DNA from: Heyndrickxia coagulans 36D1 | GTDB taxonomy: Bacteria > Bacillota > Bacilli > Bacillales > Bacillaceae_C | Direction: 5' to 3' | DNA: 64,000 nucleotides | Assembly: GCF_000169195.2 (NCBI RefSeq) | Contig: NC_016023.1 | Span: 2,666,001-2,730,000 of the forward strand | Shown here: one piece after another, positions 16,989 through 25,721 of the stretch | How positions within the stretch are numbered: position 1 is the stretch's first letter | How the letters are laid out: the number at the start of each line of letters is the position of its first letter | The notes under the pieces: model-generated | What the model saw: the letters and a program-made list of their open reading frames with translations, nothing else | Databases searched by the model: none | Told to the model about the DNA's origin: nothing | Program-made: the position numbers and the translations under genes

Positions 16989-17519
16989 ATGAAAATCATC
17001 CTGTATTTAAGCGTGGCGCTGATTGCTGTTGCATTCCTTATTCTGGTCATCGCCCTGACGAAGACATTGAAATCATTAAGCAAAACATTGGACAACTTGT
17101 CGGATACGGTAAAGGGCCTTGAAGGGCAGATGCACGGCATTACAGAGGAATCAACAAAATTACTGGAAAAAACGAATGTGTTGGTTGAAGACATCGAGCA
17201 TAAATCGGAAAGGCTGAACAGTGTCGTCTATGCCGTGGAAGATATCGGTGTTTCCGCCCAGCAACTGAGTCAGGCGCTGCGTAAAGTCACAACATCGATT
17301 GCTTCGGCCGTCAGCAAAAGGCAGGACAAAATTGCACAGGCCGTGCAATGGGGCGCTGCGCTGAAGGAAATAAAAGATAGATGGTCGGGTAAAAAAGGTA
17401 CAGGCACAGGCACGAATGAAACCCATCCTGTCCATGCCAAAGACCCTGTCCCGAAACACCTTCTTGAAGAACCGGTCCGCAATGATGAAAGGCTGCTCCA
17501 ACGGGTAAGAAATTCATAA
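16989..17519 (+). CDS. ytxG: DUF948 general stress protein YtxG
   Basis: A 176-residue protein with an N-terminal TM helix (~1-22), then a long amphipathic helical region ([20 protein letters not shown] and onward) typical of DUF948, and a polar C-terminal tail with several Pro, His and charged residues. It is probably membrane-anchored with a coiled-coil cytosolic part. GGAGGTGG precedes the ATG. It is followed by ytxH after 18 bases, and both follow a sigma-B-type promoter. The molecular function is unknown. The tail makes it somewhat longer than the B. subtilis protein. Confidence 0.85.
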   Translation: MKIILYLSVALIAVAFLILVIALTKTLKSLSKTLDNLSDTVKGLEGQMHGITEESTKLLEKTNVLVEDIEHKSERLNSVVYAVEDIGVSAQQLSQALRKVTTSIASAVSKRQDKIAQAVQWGAALKEIKDRWSGKKGTGTGTNETHPVHAKDPVPKHLLEEPVRNDERLLQRVRNS

Positions 17520-17537
17520 ACTTAAGGAGGAATTTAC

Positions 17538-17915
17538 ATGTCTGAAGAACAAATGTCCACGAAAGATTTTTTGACTGGTGCAATTGTCGGTGGTGTTGTC
17601 GGTGCTGCAGTAGCGCTTATGCTGGCGCCGAAATCGGGGAAAGAACTTCGGGAAGACTTAAGCGGCCAGGTGGAAACCATTAAAGGAAAAACAGACGGCT
17701 GGCGCGAATTTGCGACCGAAAAAGGGACCCAGCTCGCTTCGCAGGCTGCTGAAAAAACAAAACAAGTCCGCGATTTTGCCGTGCAGAAAGGCAGCCAGCT
17801 GAAAGACAGCGCCGTTCAGACCGCGCAGCAGGCAAAAGATAAAGCACAAACGGATATGGAAAATGTGAATCAACAAAGTTCAAATTCAGGCAGTTCCTCA
17901 TCGGTCGGTGAGTAA
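17538..17915 (+). CDS. ytxH: YtxH family general stress protein
   Basis: A 125-residue protein with the YtxH signature: a glycine-rich hydrophobic segment (GAIVGGVVGAAVALMLAP) followed by KSGKELREDL. The rest is helical and LEA-like, with alternating Gln, Lys, Ala and Asp repeats (SQAAEKTKQVRDFAVQKGSQ), and a Ser/Asn tail. It probably associates with the membrane under stress. Co-transcribed with ytxG from the sigma-B promoter. B. subtilis has ytxJ next; here a terminator follows instead and no ytxJ is present. Confidence 0.88.
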   Translation: MSEEQMSTKDFLTGAIVGGVVGAAVALMLAPKSGKELREDLSGQVETIKGKTDGWREFATEKGTQLASQAAEKTKQVRDFAVQKGSQLKDSAVQTAQQAKDKAQTDMENVNQQSSNSGSSSSVGE

Positions 17916-17920
17916 GCGCA

Positions 17921-17950
17921 AAAAAAAGCGGCATATCAGCCGCTTTTTTT
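17921..17950. terminator. Terminator after ytxH
   Basis: Seven A residues, GCGGC (17928-17932), a six-base loop, GCCGC (17939-17943) and seven T residues; symmetrical, so active in both directions. Confidence 0.85.
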
Positions 17951-18211
17951 GTGCTTTTCAGACAGGAAAACAGAACAAGAAGGATGATACGCGCCAAACG
18001 ACAGCCGCTCTTTGTGCGTTTTTTTTCAGATGGAGCGGTATAATATGAATTGAAGTTTTTCACGACATAATCAATTACGATCAGGATGGACATGGCGACT
18101 GGCAAAACGAAAAGAAAGAGGGAACGTTTTTCCGAGAAAAACATATAAAACTATAACAGGACGGGTATTGCTTTAGCACATAAAAGCGTTTATCCGATAA
18201 AGAATTTTTTC

Positions 18212-18240
18212 GTGACTTTTTAAAAAGAATCGATTATAAT
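18212..18240 (+). promoter_or_regulatory. Sigma-A promoter for aroA
   Basis: GTGACT (18212-18217), a 17-base spacer and perfect TATAAT (18235-18240), ~90 bases before the aroA start. The rest of the 17951-18326 gap is AT-rich, with another isolated TATAAT at 18039-18044 but no gene I can support. Confidence 0.6.
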
Positions 18241-18255
18241 AAGTGCTAATCACTT
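18241..18255 (+). promoter_or_regulatory. Operator-like inverted repeat at the aroA transcription start
   Basis: AAGTG-CTAAT-CACTT directly abuts the -10 element, so it would cover the start point. It extends to ATAAGTG/CACTTGT with one G-T pair. The placement is typical of a repressor operator, or of a 5' stabilising hairpin in the mRNA. Confidence 0.45.
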
Positions 18256-18326
18256 GTAAGCTTCTATGGTAATAGACGCCGGCAACAAAATGAGATAAGG
18301 ATATTGACAGAGAGGATGAGAGGTTC

Positions 18327-19403
18327 GTGGGGAACAGAGAGCTTGAACAATTGCGGAAAGAAGTTGAAGAAGTAAACTTAAAGCTGCTGGAGCTGATCAA
18401 CAAGCGGGGTGAGCTCGTCCAGGAAATCGGGAAACTGAAAGAAGCTCAGGGTGTAAACCGCTATGATCCAGTTCGGGAACGTGAAATGCTGAATGCCATT
18501 AAAGAACATCACGATGGCCCGTTTGAAATGTCTACCATTGAACATTTATTTAAAGAGATCTTTAAAGCGGCCCTTGAACTGCAGGAAGATGACCATCGGA
18601 AAGCATTGCTCGTTTCGCGGAAGAAACAGCCAGAAAATACAATTGTTGATATTAAAGGCGAAAAAGTGGGCGACGGCAACCCGTATTTTGTATTCGGCCC
18701 GTGTTCGGTTGAATCGTACGACCAGGTTGCGGCTGTTGCGGCATCCGTAAAAGCGAAGGGGCTGAAACTGCTTCGCGGCGGCGCTTACAAACCGCGCACC
18801 TCTCCGTATGATTTTCAGGGGCTTGGACTTGAAGGCCTGAAAATTTTAAAACAGATTGCCGATGAATATGATCTCGCTGTTATCAGTGAAATCGTGACAC
18901 CTGCTGATCTCGAAAAAGCGGTCGATTACCTCGATGTCATCCAAATCGGCGCGCGCAATATGCAGAATTTCGAGCTGTTGAAAGCGGCAGGTTCCATCCA
19001 AAAGCCGATTCTCTTAAAACGCGGACTCGCGGCAACGATTGAAGAATTTATGAATGCCGCTGAATATATTATGTCAAGAGGAAACGGACAGATTATACTT
19101 TGCGAACGGGGCATCCGGACGTACGAACGGGCGACCCGCAATACGCTCGATATTACGTCGGTGCCGATTTTAAAACAGGAAACGCATTTGCCAGTATTTG
19201 TGGATGTGACCCATTCGACAGGGAGAAGGGATTTGCTCCTTCCAGCTGCCAAAGCGGCGTTTGCGATCGGAGCGGACGGTGTCATGGCGGAAGTGCACCC
19301 GGATCCGGCAGTCGCACTTTCGGACGCAGCTCAGCAAATGGATTTGAAACAGTTCGATGCATTTTATCAGGAAATCCAATCCGCTTTGCCGGCGAAAATA
19401 TAA
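18327..19403 (+). CDS. aroA: Bifunctional 3-deoxy-7-phosphoheptulonate synthase / chorismate mutase
   Basis: A 358-residue fusion enzyme of aromatic amino acid synthesis. Residues ~1-90 are an AroQ-type chorismate mutase domain ([18 protein letters not shown], then [12 protein letters not shown]), which in this fusion also senses chorismate/prephenate for feedback control. Residues ~100-355 are the DAHP synthase ([71 protein letters not shown]), which joins PEP and erythrose 4-phosphate. The GTG start at 18327 and the length agree with B. subtilis AroA (also called AroG). A promoter with an operator-like repeat and a terminator bracket it as a single transcription unit. Confidence 0.96.
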   Translation: MGNRELEQLRKEVEEVNLKLLELINKRGELVQEIGKLKEAQGVNRYDPVREREMLNAIKEHHDGPFEMSTIEHLFKEIFKAALELQEDDHRKALLVSRKKQPENTIVDIKGEKVGDGNPYFVFGPCSVESYDQVAAVAASVKAKGLKLLRGGAYKPRTSPYDFQGLGLEGLKILKQIADEYDLAVISEIVTPADLEKAVDYLDVIQIGARNMQNFELLKAAGSIQKPILLKRGLAATIEEFMNAAEYIMSRGNGQIILCERGIRTYERATRNTLDITSVPILKQETHLPVFVDVTHSTGRRDLLLPAAKAAFAIGADGVMAEVHPDPAVALSDAAQQMDLKQFDAFYQEIQSALPAKI

Positions 19404-19417
19404 GGATCAGCATCCGG

Positions 19418-19443
19418 CCTTCTGCCTTGCAGAAGGTTTTTCT
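19418..19443 (+). terminator. Intrinsic terminator after aroA
   Basis: CCTTCTGC, loop CTT, GCAGAAGG (19429-19436), then a T run. Confidence 0.85.
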
Positions 19444-19544
19444 TTGTGGGGGATTTTTCCGGCCGTGTGGTGGCGTCGTCCTGTCATTTTTAAACGCAAG
19501 AACATCGAATGGCGGATAAACTAGGGATTGTTGAATAAGCGAAA

Positions 19545-19684
19545 TTCCTTCACGTAGACGGTCTCTAGGTAAAGGAATGCCATCGTTTTTCGCGCCTTCT
19601 TAACATAGACGGGTTCTAAGTGAAGGAATGCCTTCATATTAGCTTGCTTTCTTAACGTAGACGCGCTCTAAGTAAAGGAATCCA
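19545..19684 (+). repeat. Three ~37-bp direct repeats spaced 51-52 bp, upstream of ccpA
   Basis: Copies at 19545-19581, 19596-19632 and 19648-19684 share the pattern TTCTTAACGTAGACG, then CTCTAAGTAAAGGAAT, with a few changes each. Each copy starts with TTCCTT or CTTCTT and ends near AAGGAA, so it can fold into an imperfect hairpin. Spacers differ in sequence but have nearly equal length. There is no coding potential here and too few units for a CRISPR. The remaining bases from 19444 to 19875 show no supported gene. Confidence 0.75.
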
Positions 19685-19875
19685 TCCAAAGTTCAGGCAG
19701 CCACGGCTAAGGAAGCGGGCAATATTCCAGCAAAAGCTCAAATTGGCCAAAATTCCGCTGTCATGTTGCTACATACGGCACGAAAGAAGCGGCGCCAACG
19801 TCCAGACGTCGTCTTTACCCCTAAAATTCTTTGTGAAGAATGTGGCAATTTTGTGTCAAACCTTGCAGGAAGTTT

Positions 19876-19903
19876 TTGCCTGGCTTATCATATATGGTAT
19901 AAT
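19876..19903 (+). promoter_or_regulatory. Promoter for ccpA
   Basis: TTGCCT (19876-19881), a 16-base spacer, and TGG just before a perfect TATAAT (19898-19903), which makes an extended -10. The leader to the ccpA ATG is ~150 bases. Confidence 0.65.
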
Positions 19904-20061
19904 GAGAAGTCTAATGAACTGATAAAAGTGTCGAACGTGATCGTGTTTGGGCATTTTTTTGTACGATACACCAGAGGAAAAAGCCTTACATTTCTATGTT
20001 TAAGACAGGCTGAATGGTGAAAACTATGAACAGGACTTGTATATTGGAGAGTGATTGAAAG

Positions 20062-21060
20062 ATGAACATTACGATTTATGATGTTGCCCGTGAAGCCAAC
20101 GTTTCCATGGCAACGGTGTCGCGGGTTGTTAACGGAAACCCGAATGTGAAACCGACAACAAGGAAGAAAGTGCTCGAAGTGATCGACCGGCTCGGCTATC
20201 GCCCGAATGCGGTTGCACGCGGCCTCGCCAGCAAAAAGACGACAACCGTAGGCGTCATTATCCCGGATGTGTCGAATATGCTGTATGCGGAACTTGCCCG
20301 CGGGATTGAAGATATCGCAACGATGTACAAATACAATATTATTCTAAGCAATTCCGACCAGAATAAGGAAAAGGAACTGCGCCTTTTGAACACGATGCTC
20401 GGCAAACAAGTGGACGGCATTGTGTTTATGAGCGGGAATATTACGGAAGAGCATATTGAGGAATTTGAAAAATCTTCTGTTCCGATCGTACTCGCCGGGT
20501 CGATTGAACCTACGGGAAAAATTCCGTCCGTTAATATCGATTATAAAAAAGCGACAATTGAAGTGATCAGCGAATTTGTCAAAAAGGGACATAAGGAAAT
20601 TGCATTGGTAATCGGGCCGCTGCATGATGCGGTCAACCGCGAATTGCGCCTGGAAGGATACAAAGAAGCGCTCCGTAATGCGGGCATCGAATTCAATGAG
20701 GATTATGTTCTGGAAGGGGACTATACATATGATTCCGGCATAGAAGCATGGCAACGGCTTCAGGAATTGGACAAGACCCCTACGGCCGTGTTTGTCGGAA
20801 ACGATGAAATGGCACTCGGCGTAATCCACGGCGCCCTTGATGCCGGTGTTAACATTCCGGAACAGCTGGAAGTCGTTTCTTCCGATAATACGCGTCTCGC
20901 TGAAATGGTGCGCCCGCAGCTGACTTCCGTTGTCCAGCCGTTGTATGATATCGGTGCTGTTTCAATGCGGCTTTTGACGAAATACATGAACAAAGAAACC
21001 GTAACGGAAAACCAGGTCATCCTGCCGCACCGTGTGGAATACCGGAATTCGACAAAATAA
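20062..21060 (+). CDS. ccpA: Catabolite control protein A (LacI family)
   Basis: A 332-residue LacI/GalR regulator. Residues 1-22 form the helix-turn-helix ([20 protein letters not shown]), followed by the hinge helix ([14 protein letters not shown]) that inserts into the cre minor groove. The periplasmic-binding-like core (~60-330) has the CcpA-specific segments [18 protein letters not shown] and [14 protein letters not shown], and [19 protein letters not shown]. It binds HPr-Ser46-P and then represses or activates carbon genes at cre sites. In B. subtilis acsA, the acu genes and ackA (all in this window) are under CcpA. GGAGAG precedes the ATG. The order aroA-ccpA-acuC is conserved. Confidence 0.97.
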   Translation: MNITIYDVAREANVSMATVSRVVNGNPNVKPTTRKKVLEVIDRLGYRPNAVARGLASKKTTTVGVIIPDVSNMLYAELARGIEDIATMYKYNIILSNSDQNKEKELRLLNTMLGKQVDGIVFMSGNITEEHIEEFEKSSVPIVLAGSIEPTGKIPSVNIDYKKATIEVISEFVKKGHKEIALVIGPLHDAVNRELRLEGYKEALRNAGIEFNEDYVLEGDYTYDSGIEAWQRLQELDKTPTAVFVGNDEMALGVIHGALDAGVNIPEQLEVVSSDNTRLAEMVRPQLTSVVQPLYDIGAVSMRLLTKYMNKETVTENQVILPHRVEYRNSTK

Positions 21061-21118
21061 AAAAGCAGCATGGGCGTAAACGGTAACGCTCACCATTGAA
21101 ACGAATAGAATGAATAAG

Positions 21119-21157
21119 GCCGGTGCTGCCAGAATGATCTGGCAGGGCCGGCTTTTT
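21119..21157 (+). terminator. Intrinsic terminator after ccpA
   Basis: GCCGGTGCTGCCAG (21119-21132) pairs with CTGGCAGGGCCGGC (21139-21152), loop AATGAT, then TTTTT. It touches the stop codon of the convergent acuC gene. Confidence 0.88.
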
Positions 21158-22310
21158 ATTTTGTCTGTTTAATGAATTGCAGCAACCGGTTCAGCACAAG
21201 CCGGTTTTTTTCTTCAATTTCCGGTTTGCGCGGGATCGGGCGGTATAAACCTACCGGGTCGTCCCATCTTTCAGGCAGGGGGTAGGGGGAGATTTTTTGC
21301 CATTTTTCAAGCCATGCAGTAGGGATCTCTCCGCTTCCGCCTTCCCTTTCCGCCATTTCCAGCCAAATGAGCGACCAGGCCCGCGGCACGACCCGCCAAA
21401 TGTCATAGCCGCCCCCGCCAGTTGCAATCCACCGGCCTTCACAATATTCGTGCGCCATTTTGTGGGCCAGTTTCGGAATTTCGCGGTAAATGTTCATCGT
21501 CGCGGACAAATGGGTGAGCGGGTCATAATAATGGGCATCCGCCCCGTTTTGCGTGACCAGTACATCCGGCTTGAAGTATGCTGCGATTTCTTCCAATGCT
21601 TTTGCATAACATTCCAGCCATGATTCGTCTTCTGTAAACGCATCCAAAGGAATATTGAAAGAATAGCCATATCCTTTTCCCGTTCCCCATTCGTTAACAT
21701 TGCCGGTGCCAGGGAAAAGGTAACGGCCCGTTTCGTGGATGGAAAACGTACAAACATTTTCATCATCGTAAAAAGCCCACTGCACGCCGTCACCGTGGTG
21801 GGCATCCGTGTCCACATAAAGAACGCGCGCGCCGTATTGTTTGCGCAAATATTTAATGGCAATTGCCGTATCGTTGTAGATGCAAAATCCGGAAGCTTTG
21901 CCGCGGAATCCGTGATGCAGCCCGCCGCCAAGGTGCAGAGCATGCCGCGCCCTCCCCGACATCACTTCTTCGGCTGCCTGCAATGTACCGCCGGCGATTA
22001 AAGCGCTCGCTTCGTGCATATTCGGGAAAACAGGGGTGTCTTCTGTCCCGAGCCCGTAATTCTCTGCTTTGACCGGATCAAGTTTTCCATGCCCGGCCAG
22101 TTTTACGGCTTCCACATATGACGGGTCATGGATGAGCAACAGTTCCTCATCAGTAGCTTTCCGTGGTTTGACAATATCCTCCCCACTCAAAGCCCCGATC
22201 GCTTCGAGCAGTTCTTTAACCAATTGGAGCCGCATCTGGTTAAACGGGTGGTCATCGCGGAAACGATAAGCCAGCAAATCGGTGGAATAGACGAAAACAG
22301 CATCTTTCAT
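21156..22310 (-). CDS. acuC: Acetoin utilisation protein AcuC, class I/II HDAC-like protein deacetylase
   Basis: A 384-residue member of the arginase/histone deacetylase superfamily. Zinc and catalytic motifs are visible: HHGFRGKASGFCIYND, VDTDAHHGDGVQWAFY, SIHETGRYLFPGTG, QNGADAHYYDPLTHL and TGGGGYDI. In B. subtilis AcuC removes the acetyl group that AcuA places on acetyl-CoA synthetase and so switches the enzyme on. Its ATG overlaps the acuB stop by four bases (ATGA), showing a translationally coupled acuABC operon. Confidence 0.96.
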   Translation of the reverse strand: MKDAVFVYSTDLLAYRFRDDHPFNQMRLQLVKELLEAIGALSGEDIVKPRKATDEELLLIHDPSYVEAVKLAGHGKLDPVKAENYGLGTEDTPVFPNMHEASALIAGGTLQAAEEVMSGRARHALHLGGGLHHGFRGKASGFCIYNDTAIAIKYLRKQYGARVLYVDTDAHHGDGVQWAFYDDENVCTFSIHETGRYLFPGTGNVNEWGTGKGYGYSFNIPLDAFTEDESWLECYAKALEEIAAYFKPDVLVTQNGADAHYYDPLTHLSATMNIYREIPKLAHKMAHEYCEGRWIATGGGGYDIWRVVPRAWSLIWLEMAEREGGSGEIPTAWLEKWQKISPYPLPERWDDPVGLYRPIPRKPEIEEKNRLVLNRLLQFIKQTK

Positions 22311-22954
22311 CGCGGCATCCCCGGCATATTTGGCCAGAGTACTTCATAGCCGGCCTCCTTCAAATGCGTAATGAGGGACACCGGGTTCATCGTGCTGACC
22401 CGGAACACGAGCACACGGTTTTCCTCATTTTTACGGTCGGGGTAAATCAGCACACTTAAAATATTCAGATGATGTTCGTATATGATTTCGGTAATATCGC
22501 GCAGGATGCCGGTCCGGTTGCGTGCGCGGATTTCAATCTGCGAACTCGGATGCCCTGCGCCGGTCAGATCGACAAAAGTCTGAAGCAGATCGGTCCCTGT
22601 CACAATCCCGGCCAGCTGCCCGTTTTCAAGAATCGGCAGGCAGCCGATCCGGTTGTCATTCATGAGCGCGGCAATGTCTTCGATAAAGTCGAGCGGATGC
22701 CCTGTCAAAAGGTCCGTTTTCATAATTTTTTCAAGCGGCAGCGAAAGTTTTTCCAGCTGCTCGCCCGGGAAAAACGGATTGGGCGCCACTTCCTTGATGT
22801 CACGTTCAGTGACGACCCCGCACAGTTTGCCGTTTTGGTCGAGCAGCGGGATATGGCGGATCTGTTCCTTCTGCATCAATTTTAGCGCGTCCTGTACGGT
22901 ATGCCGGGGCGACAGCGTCTTGACGTCTTTTTGCATGATTTCTTCCACAATCAT
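22307..22954 (-). CDS. acuB: CBS-ACT domain protein AcuB
   Basis: A 215-residue cytosolic protein with two CBS repeats (about 1-60 and 78-135: MIVEEIMQKDVKTLSP, IRHIPLLDQNGKLCGVVTERD; RIGCLPILENGQLAG) and a C-terminal ACT-like domain (~140-215, EIRARNRTGILRDITEIIYE). The CBS pair probably binds an adenine nucleotide. It belongs to the acetoin/acetate operon, but its exact role in controlling acetylation of AcsA is not settled. It lies 27 bases after acuA and overlaps acuC. Confidence 0.94.
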   Translation of the reverse strand: MIVEEIMQKDVKTLSPRHTVQDALKLMQKEQIRHIPLLDQNGKLCGVVTERDIKEVAPNPFFPGEQLEKLSLPLEKIMKTDLLTGHPLDFIEDIAALMNDNRIGCLPILENGQLAGIVTGTDLLQTFVDLTGAGHPSSQIEIRARNRTGILRDITEIIYEHHLNILSVLIYPDRKNEENRVLVFRVSTMNPVSLITHLKEAGYEVLWPNMPGMPR

Positions 22955-22981
22955 CTTTACCCATCCCCTTTTGCCGAAGTT

Positions 22982-23614
22982 TTAGTACATATACCGGTTT
23001 TTAAAGCGGATCCGGTCAAATTTTTCAACCGATTCCTGATCGACTCTTTTCCCGATCCGCACCATTAGGCAGTTTGCCGGATGCGAGCAAATTTCGGGAT
23101 CGTCCGTGGCGAACCATTTCAAGCCGCCTGCTGCCATCATTTTTTCCATCATCTTCCGGTATTCCCACACGTTCAGGCCGGTTCCTTTCATATCCCAGTG
23201 CCAGTAATATTCGGTCGTGATAATAATATAATCTTCCATCGCGTCGTCCATCATGGAGACTTTCAGCAAATGCTTGCCGACAGCGCATCCCCGGTATTCC
23301 GGAATGACTTCGATTGCGCCGAGTTCGAGAAGATTGTCCATATGGCCCTCTGACCAGCGTTCGAGCGGGTCCGGGAAAAGAAACGTGACATAGCCGACGA
23401 TTGTATTGCCGCTGCGTGCCAGAATGATCCTCCCCTCCGGCAGGTCGGCAATTTCAATCAGGGCAGCATGCTGTTTCGGCGCGGGGCGGAAAGCTTTTAA
23501 GTCTTCATGGAATTCCATTTCCGCAAGCCTTTTCCCGGGAACCGGCCCTTCAATCACAAGCGGCCCTGCTTTTGTAGGCAATTCGATAGCATAATATGTT
23601 TTCTTATGTTCCAT
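22982..23614 (-). CDS. acuA: Acetyl-CoA synthetase acetyltransferase AcuA (GNAT)
   Basis: A 210-residue protein lysine acetyltransferase. The start at 23614 gives exactly the B. subtilis length and has GGATGGTGG upstream; the earlier in-frame start has no such support. The GNAT core lies about residues 60-160 (IILARSGNTIVGYVTFL, LGAIEVIPEYRGCAVGKHLL). AcuA acetylates and inactivates AcsA on a C-terminal lysine, and the gene for that target is divergently transcribed next door. First gene of the acuABC operon. Confidence 0.95.
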   Translation of the reverse strand: MEHKKTYYAIELPTKAGPLVIEGPVPGKRLAEMEFHEDLKAFRPAPKQHAALIEIADLPEGRIILARSGNTIVGYVTFLFPDPLERWSEGHMDNLLELGAIEVIPEYRGCAVGKHLLKVSMMDDAMEDYIIITTEYYWHWDMKGTGLNVWEYRKMMEKMMAAGGLKWFATDDPEICSHPANCLMVRIGKRVDQESVEKFDRIRFKNRYMY

Positions 23615-23650
23615 TTTTCCACCATCCCTTGAACAAATCAAAGAAAAAAC

Positions 23651-23679
23651 AGTATGATGAATGACCGTTCATTTCACAA
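23651..23679 (-). promoter_or_regulatory. Promoter for acuABC with an inverted repeat in its spacer
   Basis: On the minus strand TTGTGA (23674-23679), a 17-base spacer and CATACT (23651-23656). The spacer holds the inverted repeat AATGA-ACGG-TCATT, an operator-like position where a bound repressor would block polymerase. Confidence 0.45.
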
Positions 23680-23726
23680 TTTCATCATCTCATGTTTACA
23701 GAACAAAAACAATATGGAAAAAGGGA

Positions 23727-23747
23727 AATTCCGGAATTGTTCACAAT
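23727..23747. promoter_or_regulatory. Two adjoining palindromes between acuA and acsA
   Basis: AATTCCGGAATT (23727-23738) is a perfect 12-bp palindrome. It overlaps ATTGT-TC-ACAAT (23736-23747). They sit midway between the two divergent promoters, upstream of the acsA -35. They do not match a cre site. Confidence 0.4.
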
Positions 23748-23775
23748 GGTGGCATTTGCGGAAAGAAGTTTTAAA

Positions 23776-23804
23776 TTGTGAATAAAACAGTTTTCATATA
23801 TAAT
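23776..23804 (+). promoter_or_regulatory. Sigma-A promoter for acsA
   Basis: TTGTGA (23776-23781), a 17-base spacer and perfect TATAAT (23799-23804), 33 bases before the acsA ATG. It rules out the longer reading frame that begins at 23778. Confidence 0.7.
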
Positions 23805-23837
23805 AAATGTGTGAATCTAAACAAAGGGGGACCTTAC

Positions 23838-25556
23838 ATGCAACTGGAAGCGTTACCAACCGTACAAGGGGATTTCAATCTGAAAAACTATGAAGAAACC
23901 CGCAAAACGTTCAGCTGGAAAGACGCCGAGAAAAATTTCTCATGGTATGAAACAGGGCGTGTCAACCTGGCGTATGAAGCCATTGACAAACATGCGGAAA
24001 GCTCCCGCAAAAATAAAGTAGCGCTCATGTACTTAAGTGATTCACGCAACGAGAAATATACTTACTATGAAATGAAAAGGCTGACAAACAAGGCGGCAAA
24101 TGTTTTAAAAGAAAAAGCGGGCGTCCAAAAAGGTGACCGCGTTTTCATCTTTATGCCGCGCTCGCCGGAACTGTATTTTGCCATGCTTGGCGCCATCAAG
24201 CTCGGCGCCATTGTCGGCCCGCTGTTTGAAGCGTTTATGGAAGGGGCTGTAAAAGACCGCCTTGAAGACAGTGAAGCGAAAGTGCTTGTGACAACCCCTG
24301 ACCTTGTCGGGCGTGTCCCGGCCGGCCAGCTTCCGGCATTGGAAACCATCTTTGTTGTCGGGGAAAATGTCAAAGAAGAAGGAAAGTACAAAGACTACCT
24401 GAAATATTTTAACGAAGCTTCCGATAAACTGGAAATCGAATGGGTTGACCGGGAAGACGGGCTGATCCTCCACTATACGTCCGGTTCAACCGGAAAGCCA
24501 AAAGGCGTCCTCCATGTCCATAATGCCATGATCCAGCATTACCAGACGGGAAAATGGGTGCTTGATTTAAAAGAAGATGATATTTACTGGTGCACGGCAG
24601 ACCCGGGATGGGTAACGGGAACTTCTTACGGCGTGTTTGCGCCATGGTTAAACGGCGCAACAAACGTCGTTGTCGGCGGCCGCTTCAGCCCGGCAGCGTG
24701 GTACAGAACGATTGAACGGTTCGGCGTCACCGTTTGGTACAGCGCCCCGACTTCGTTCCGGATGCTGATGGGGGCCGGCAATGAAATCATTAACCAATAT
24801 GACCTCTCGACATTGCGCCATATTTTAAGTGTCGGTGAACCGCTGAATCCGGAAGTGATCCGCTGGGGCAATGAAGTATTCGGGCTCCGCATCCATGATA
24901 CATGGTGGATGACGGAAACCGGCGCACAGCTGATCTGCAACTATCCTTGCATGGATATCAAACCGGGATCGATGGGGAAACCGCTCCCTGGCATTGAAGC
25001 GGCCATTGTTGATGACCAGGGAAATCCGCTTCCGCCGAACCGGATGGGCAATCTCGCCATTAAAAAAGGCTGGCCTTCCATGATGCGTGCCATCTGGAAC
25101 AACCCGCAAAAATATGAATCTTACTTTTTCCCGAACGGCTGGTACGTTTCCGGTGACTCGGCTTATATGGACGAGGACGGCTATTTCTGGTTCCAGGGCC
25201 GCGTGGACGATGTCATCATGACGTCCGGCGAAAGGGTCGGGCCGTTTGAAGTGGAAAGCAAACTGATCGAACATCCGGCCGTTGCGGAAGCCGGCGTCAT
25301 CGGCAAGCCGGATCCGGTCCGCGGCGAAATTATTAAAGCCTTTATCGCTTTAAGGGATGGATACGAACCGTCAGATGAGCTGAAGGAAGAAATCCGCCAA
25401 TTTGTGAAAAAAGGGTTGGCCGCCCATGCCGCGCCGCGGGAAATCGAGTTTTGCGAAAAACTGCCGAAAACCCGGAGCGGGAAAATCATGCGCCGCGTCC
25501 TGAAAGCCTGGGAACTGGACCTGCCGACCGGCGACCTTTCGACAATGGAAGATTGA
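23838..25556 (+). CDS. acsA: Acetyl-coenzyme A synthetase
   Basis: A 572-residue AMP-forming enzyme that turns acetate, ATP and CoA into acetyl-CoA. ATG 23838 follows AAAGGGGG and gives the same length as B. subtilis AcsA. Adenylation motifs: YTSGSTGKPKGV, DPGWVTGTSYGVFAPW, VWYSAPTSFRMLM, HDTWWMTETGAQL, YVSGDSAYMDEDGYFWF and the C-terminal TRSGKIMRR. Its lysine is residue 549, the site acetylated by AcuA and cleared by AcuC in B. subtilis. Divergent from acuABC. It is followed by a terminator, then by the molybdenum island rather than directly by tyrS. Confidence 0.97.
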   Translation: MQLEALPTVQGDFNLKNYEETRKTFSWKDAEKNFSWYETGRVNLAYEAIDKHAESSRKNKVALMYLSDSRNEKYTYYEMKRLTNKAANVLKEKAGVQKGDRVFIFMPRSPELYFAMLGAIKLGAIVGPLFEAFMEGAVKDRLEDSEAKVLVTTPDLVGRVPAGQLPALETIFVVGENVKEEGKYKDYLKYFNEASDKLEIEWVDREDGLILHYTSGSTGKPKGVLHVHNAMIQHYQTGKWVLDLKEDDIYWCTADPGWVTGTSYGVFAPWLNGATNVVVGGRFSPAAWYRTIERFGVTVWYSAPTSFRMLMGAGNEIINQYDLSTLRHILSVGEPLNPEVIRWGNEVFGLRIHDTWWMTETGAQLICNYPCMDIKPGSMGKPLPGIEAAIVDDQGNPLPPNRMGNLAIKKGWPSMMRAIWNNPQKYESYFFPNGWYVSGDSAYMDEDGYFWFQGRVDDVIMTSGERVGPFEVESKLIEHPAVAEAGVIGKPDPVRGEIIKAFIALRDGYEPSDELKEEIRQFVKKGLAAHAAPREIEFCEKLPKTRSGKIMRRVLKAWELDLPTGDLSTMED

Positions 25557-25562
25557 GTAAGC

Positions 25563-25593
25563 AACCGGACAGCTTTAGTGCTGCCCGGTTTTT
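25563..25593 (+). terminator. Intrinsic terminator after acsA
   Basis: AACCGGACAGC pairs with GCTGCCCGGTT across a six-base loop and is followed by a T run. Confidence 0.85.
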
Positions 25594-25721
25594 CTATCTA
25601 AAGGTTTCAGTGATACGGAACAGTGGAAAAATCCCCAGGTAAGTGAAAAAATTGAGAAAGAAAAAATATTCCGCTATCATAAAAACATATCCTTTTATAA
25701 AAGTTAAGGTTGGTGTTCAAT

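Noticed and set aside
19545-19684. CRISPR array
   Set aside because: Only three imperfect repeats with 14-15 base spacers and no cas genes.
21070-21095. cre site after ccpA (CGTAAACGGTAACG)
   Set aside because: Two mismatches at key ends of the consensus and located downstream of ccpA, far from a promoter.
25596-25721. Molybdenum cofactor riboswitch before modA
   Set aside because: The short AT-rich leader lacks the multi-stem structure expected of that class.
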